A DNA stretch of 7,169 bases from Granulicatella adiacens (GTDB lineage: Bacteria; Bacillota; Bacilli; Lactobacillales; Aerococcaceae): NCBI GenBank assembly GCA_018364485.1, contig JAGZLX010000077.1, positions 1 through 7,169 of the forward strand, given 5' to 3'. A program made the position numbers and the translations under genes. Positions 5,096-7,169 of the stretch are shown one piece after another. A model generated the notes under the pieces. The model made no database searches. It was not told the origin of the DNA and saw only the letters and a program-made list of their open reading frames with translations. Each line of letters starts with the position of its first letter. Position 1 is the first letter of the stretch.

Positions 5096-6412
5096 TTATG
5101 GGTAAATACGGTTTAATAAACGTGGGAACGGAATTGCTTCACGAATATGTTTCGTACCTGCAATAAACGTTACTAGACGTTCTAACCCAAGACCGAATCC
5201 TGAGTGAGGAACTGAACCATATTTACGTAAATCTAAGTAGAATGCATAGTCATCTGGATTTAATCCATTTGATTTAATTCTCTCTAATAATTTATCGTAG
5301 TCCGTTTCACGCTCACTACCCCCGATAACTTCTCCGTATCCTTCTGGAGCAAGTAAGTCAGCACATAGTACACGACTTTCATTTCCAGGTACTGGTTTCA
5401 TGTAGAATGCTTTAATTTCAGTTGGATAGTTGATTACGAATGTTGGCACTCCAAAGTGGTTTGAAATCCAAGTTTCGTGTGGTGAACCGAAGTCATCACC
5501 ATGTTCTAAGTGTTCGTAGTCAGTATCTTCATCGTTTTCATGCGCTTGTAATAAGTCAATTGCTTCATCATATGTGATACGTTTGAACGGTTCGCTAATG
5601 TATTTCTTCAATAATTCAGTATCACGTTCAAGTGTTTCTAACGCATGTGGTGCGCGGTCTAAAACGCCTTGAATTAACGCTTTAACGTATGCTTCTTGTA
5701 AGTCTAATGACTCGTCATGTGTTAAGTATAAATACTCCGCATCCATCATCCAGAACTCTGTTAAGTGACGACGCGTTTTAGATTTTTCAGCACGGAATAC
5801 AGGGCCGAAGTCGAACACACGACCAAATGCCATTGCTCCAGCTTCTAAGTATAATTGACCAGATTGTGTTAAGTACGCTGGATCTCCGAAGTAATCTGTT
5901 TCGAATAATTCAGTTGAATCTTCTGCCGCATTTCCTGAAAGAATTGGGCTATCGAATTTAATGAATCCATTTTTATCAAAGAACTCGTATGATGCGTAAA
6001 TAATCGCGTTACGAATTTCCATAATGGCATGTTGTTTTGTTGAACGTAACCATAAATGACGGTGGTCCATTAAGAAGTCAGTACCATGCTCTTTTGGAGT
6101 GATTGGGTATTCATGACTTTCACCGATTAATTCGATATCTTTTACTAATAACTCATAGCCTAATTTAGACCGAGTATCTTCTTGAACAACACCTGTTACA
6201 AAAACAGAACTTTCTTGAGTTAATCCTTTTGCTAATTCAAAAGTTTCTTCGCTTACGTCTGCTTTTACTACAATTCCTTGGAAATAAGCTTTTCCATCAC
6301 GTAATTGTAAGAACGCAATTTTTCCGCTAGAACGTTTGTTAGTTACCCAAGCACCAATGGTAACGGTTTGTCCAACGTAATCTTTTGCTTGATTCATTGT
6401 TATAGTTTTCAA
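5096..6412 (-). CDS. asnS: Asparaginyl-tRNA synthetase
   Basis: A class IIb aminoacyl-tRNA synthetase that charges tRNA-Asn with asparagine. It has 438 residues, a normal bacterial length. The N-terminal OB-fold anticodon-binding domain (about 15-100) begins VTIGAWVTNKRSSGKIAFLQ. The catalytic domain shows motif 1 around GFIKFDSPILSG (149-160), motif 2 FRAEKSKTRRHLTEF (206-220) and motif 3 GFGLGLERLV (405-414), and the protein ends RLLNRIYP as expected. The start is a TTG (6410-6412). Translation from it gives MKTITMNQAK, which lines up with the B. subtilis N terminus, and an AAAGGAAGAG site lies just upstream. The next ATG (6395-6397) is too far from that site and would remove five residues. 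Only 15 bases separate it from the aspB stop, so the two genes are cotranscribed. No T-box leader is present in that gap. Confidence 0.97.
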   Translation of the reverse strand: MKTITMNQAKDYVGQTVTIGAWVTNKRSSGKIAFLQLRDGKAYFQGIVVKADVSEETFELAKGLTQESSVFVTGVVQEDTRSKLGYELLVKDIELIGESHEYPITPKEHGTDFLMDHRHLWLRSTKQHAIMEIRNAIIYASYEFFDKNGFIKFDSPILSGNAAEDSTELFETDYFGDPAYLTQSGQLYLEAGAMAFGRVFDFGPVFRAEKSKTRRHLTEFWMMDAEYLYLTHDESLDLQEAYVKALIQGVLDRAPHALETLERDTELLKKYISEPFKRITYDEAIDLLQAHENDEDTDYEHLEHGDDFGSPHETWISNHFGVPTFVINYPTEIKAFYMKPVPGNESRVLCADLLAPEGYGEVIGGSERETDYDKLLERIKSNGLNPDDYAFYLDLRKYGSVPHSGFGLGLERLVTFIAGTKHIREAIPFPRLLNRIYP

Positions 6413-6419
6413 AATATCA

Positions 6420-6429
6420 CTCTTCCTTT
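6420..6429 (-). promoter_or_regulatory. Ribosome-binding site that sets the asnS TTG start
   Basis: The minus strand reads AAAGGAAGAG, overlapping the aspB TAA stop codon (6428-6430), and ends 7 bases before the TTG at 6410-6412. This spacing supports the TTG over the downstream ATG and suggests translational coupling with aspB. Confidence 0.65.
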
Positions 6430-7169
6430 ACTTATATGATTCAATAAATTCCTTAATTCGATTAGCGGCTTCTCTTAATTCCTCTTCGCTATTAGCACAG
6501 CTGAGTCTTAGGAAACCGTTGCATCCAAAGTTCTCTCCGGATACTGTTGCAACCCCTGCTTCTTCGAGTAGTTTTAGAGCAAACTCTTCTGAAGAAGCTA
6601 CGCCTACGATATGCATGGCTACTTTCACATTCGCGAATAAGTAGAACGCTCCTTTAGGCTTCTCACACTTAATTCCTTGAATGTCGTTTAATAATCCATG
6701 AAATACGTCGATTCTTCTTTGGAACTCGTCACGCATTTCTTTTTTAGCCGCTTCAACGTCTTCGTCGAAAGCGCGAATGGCCGCATATTGTACAACCGCA
6801 GCAGGGTTACTTGTTGTGTGACTTGTTAAGTCATTTAAAGCTCTAATGATTCGTTTTGGACCAAATACATATCCAAGTCTCCATCCAGTCATCGCAACTG
6901 ATTTTGATAATCCATTAATGACTAATGTGTTATTAAAAATCTCTTCAGATAAACTTGCCATACTGATTGAAGGCGCATCATAGACTAATTCATAATAAAT
7001 TTCGTCTGATACGACAAACACATTATGTTCTAATGCCCAATTTCCAATCGCTTGTAACTCTTCTTTTGTATACAAGAGTCCTGAAGGATTCGAAGGCGCA
7101 TTGAGCACCAAGAGTTTTGTCTTATCCGTTACGTATTCATTTAGTAAATCGACTGTTAGTTTAAACGAA
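6428..7169 (-). CDS. aspB: Aspartate aminotransferase-type PLP enzyme, C-terminal part (5' end outside the window)
   Basis: A fold-type I PLP aminotransferase that interconverts aspartate and oxaloacetate with glutamate and 2-oxoglutarate. The frame is open to the window edge: the residues upstream read SFKLTVDLLNEYVTDKTKLL, the usual AspB sequence, so the GTG at 7109-7111 is an internal valine and not a start. Visible hallmarks are the LNAPSNPSG motif with the PLP-contacting Asn, VSDEIYYELVYD with the Asp and Tyr that contact PLP, the Schiff-base Lys in NGLSKSVAMTGWRLGY (Lys codon 6902-6904), and the C-terminal GFLRLSCANSEEEL with the carboxylate-binding Arg. About 247 of roughly 390-400 residues are inside the window. 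Its position directly before asnS matches the B. subtilis aspB-asnS-dnaD order. Specificity for aspartate comes from this context and family resemblance; a related aminotransferase cannot be fully excluded. Confidence 0.93.
   Translation of the reverse strand, partial: SFKLTVDLLNEYVTDKTKLLVLNAPSNPSGLLYTKEELQAIGNWALEHNVFVVSDEIYYELVYDAPSISMASLSEEIFNNTLVINGLSKSVAMTGWRLGYVFGPKRIIRALNDLTSHTTSNPAAVVQYAAIRAFDEDVEAAKKEMRDEFQRRIDVFHGLLNDIQGIKCEKPKGAFYLFANVKVAMHIVGVASSEEFALKLLEEAGVATVSGENFGCNGFLRLSCANSEEELREAANRIKEFIESYK

Noticed and set aside
6413..6427. T-box leader for asnS
   Set aside because: Only 15 bases separate aspB and asnS, and they hold a ribosome-binding site; any T-box would have to lie upstream of aspB, outside the window.
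7109..7111. GTG as the start of the aminotransferase
   Set aside because: The frame stays open to the window edge with conserved AspB sequence upstream, and the GTG is an internal valine just before the NAPSNPSG motif.

Overview
The window is AT-rich DNA from a low-GC Gram-positive bacterium. I place it in the order Lactobacillales: metK is preceded by an SMK-box (SAM-III) riboswitch, a class characteristic of that order, and there is an LPXTG-anchored surface protein. The gene order aspB-asnS-dnaD-nth is a conserved Firmicutes block, known from Bacillus subtilis. A member of the Carnobacteriaceae, such as a Granulicatella-like oral organism, would fit, but the sequence alone does not settle genus or species.

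Layout. (1) Positions 1-782, minus strand: the 5' part of metK (S-adenosylmethionine synthetase), its SMK-box leader and an extended -10 promoter. The metK frame is interrupted by an in-frame TAA at 33-35, where the family has a glutamate codon; the frame continues as recognisable MetK to the window edge. (2) Positions 845-2590, minus strand: a monocistronic MSCRAMM-type cell-wall adhesin with its own promoter and terminator. It has a signal peptide, a two-domain Cna-like A region, one SpaA/Cna_B domain, a threonine-rich stalk and an LPNTG sorting signal. (3) Positions 2529-2836: a divergent intergenic region holding promoters for both flanking genes and two inverted repeats beside the adhesin promoter. 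(4) Positions 2837-3658, plus strand: a polytopic membrane protein that looks like a UbiA/MenA-type prenyltransferase that has lost both aspartate-rich motifs. A perfect bidirectional terminator follows. (5) Positions 3699-7169, minus strand: the block aspB (5' end outside the window), asnS, dnaD, nth. A hairpin terminator lies between asnS and dnaD.

The genes are mostly housekeeping: SAM synthesis, aspartate and asparaginyl-tRNA supply, replication initiation and base-excision repair. The adhesin and the membrane protein are the accessory part. I do not see an undescribed multi-gene system. The points most worth following up are the metK nonsense codon, the degenerate UbiA-like protein, the dyads around the adhesin promoter, and the terminator ahead of dnaD-nth.
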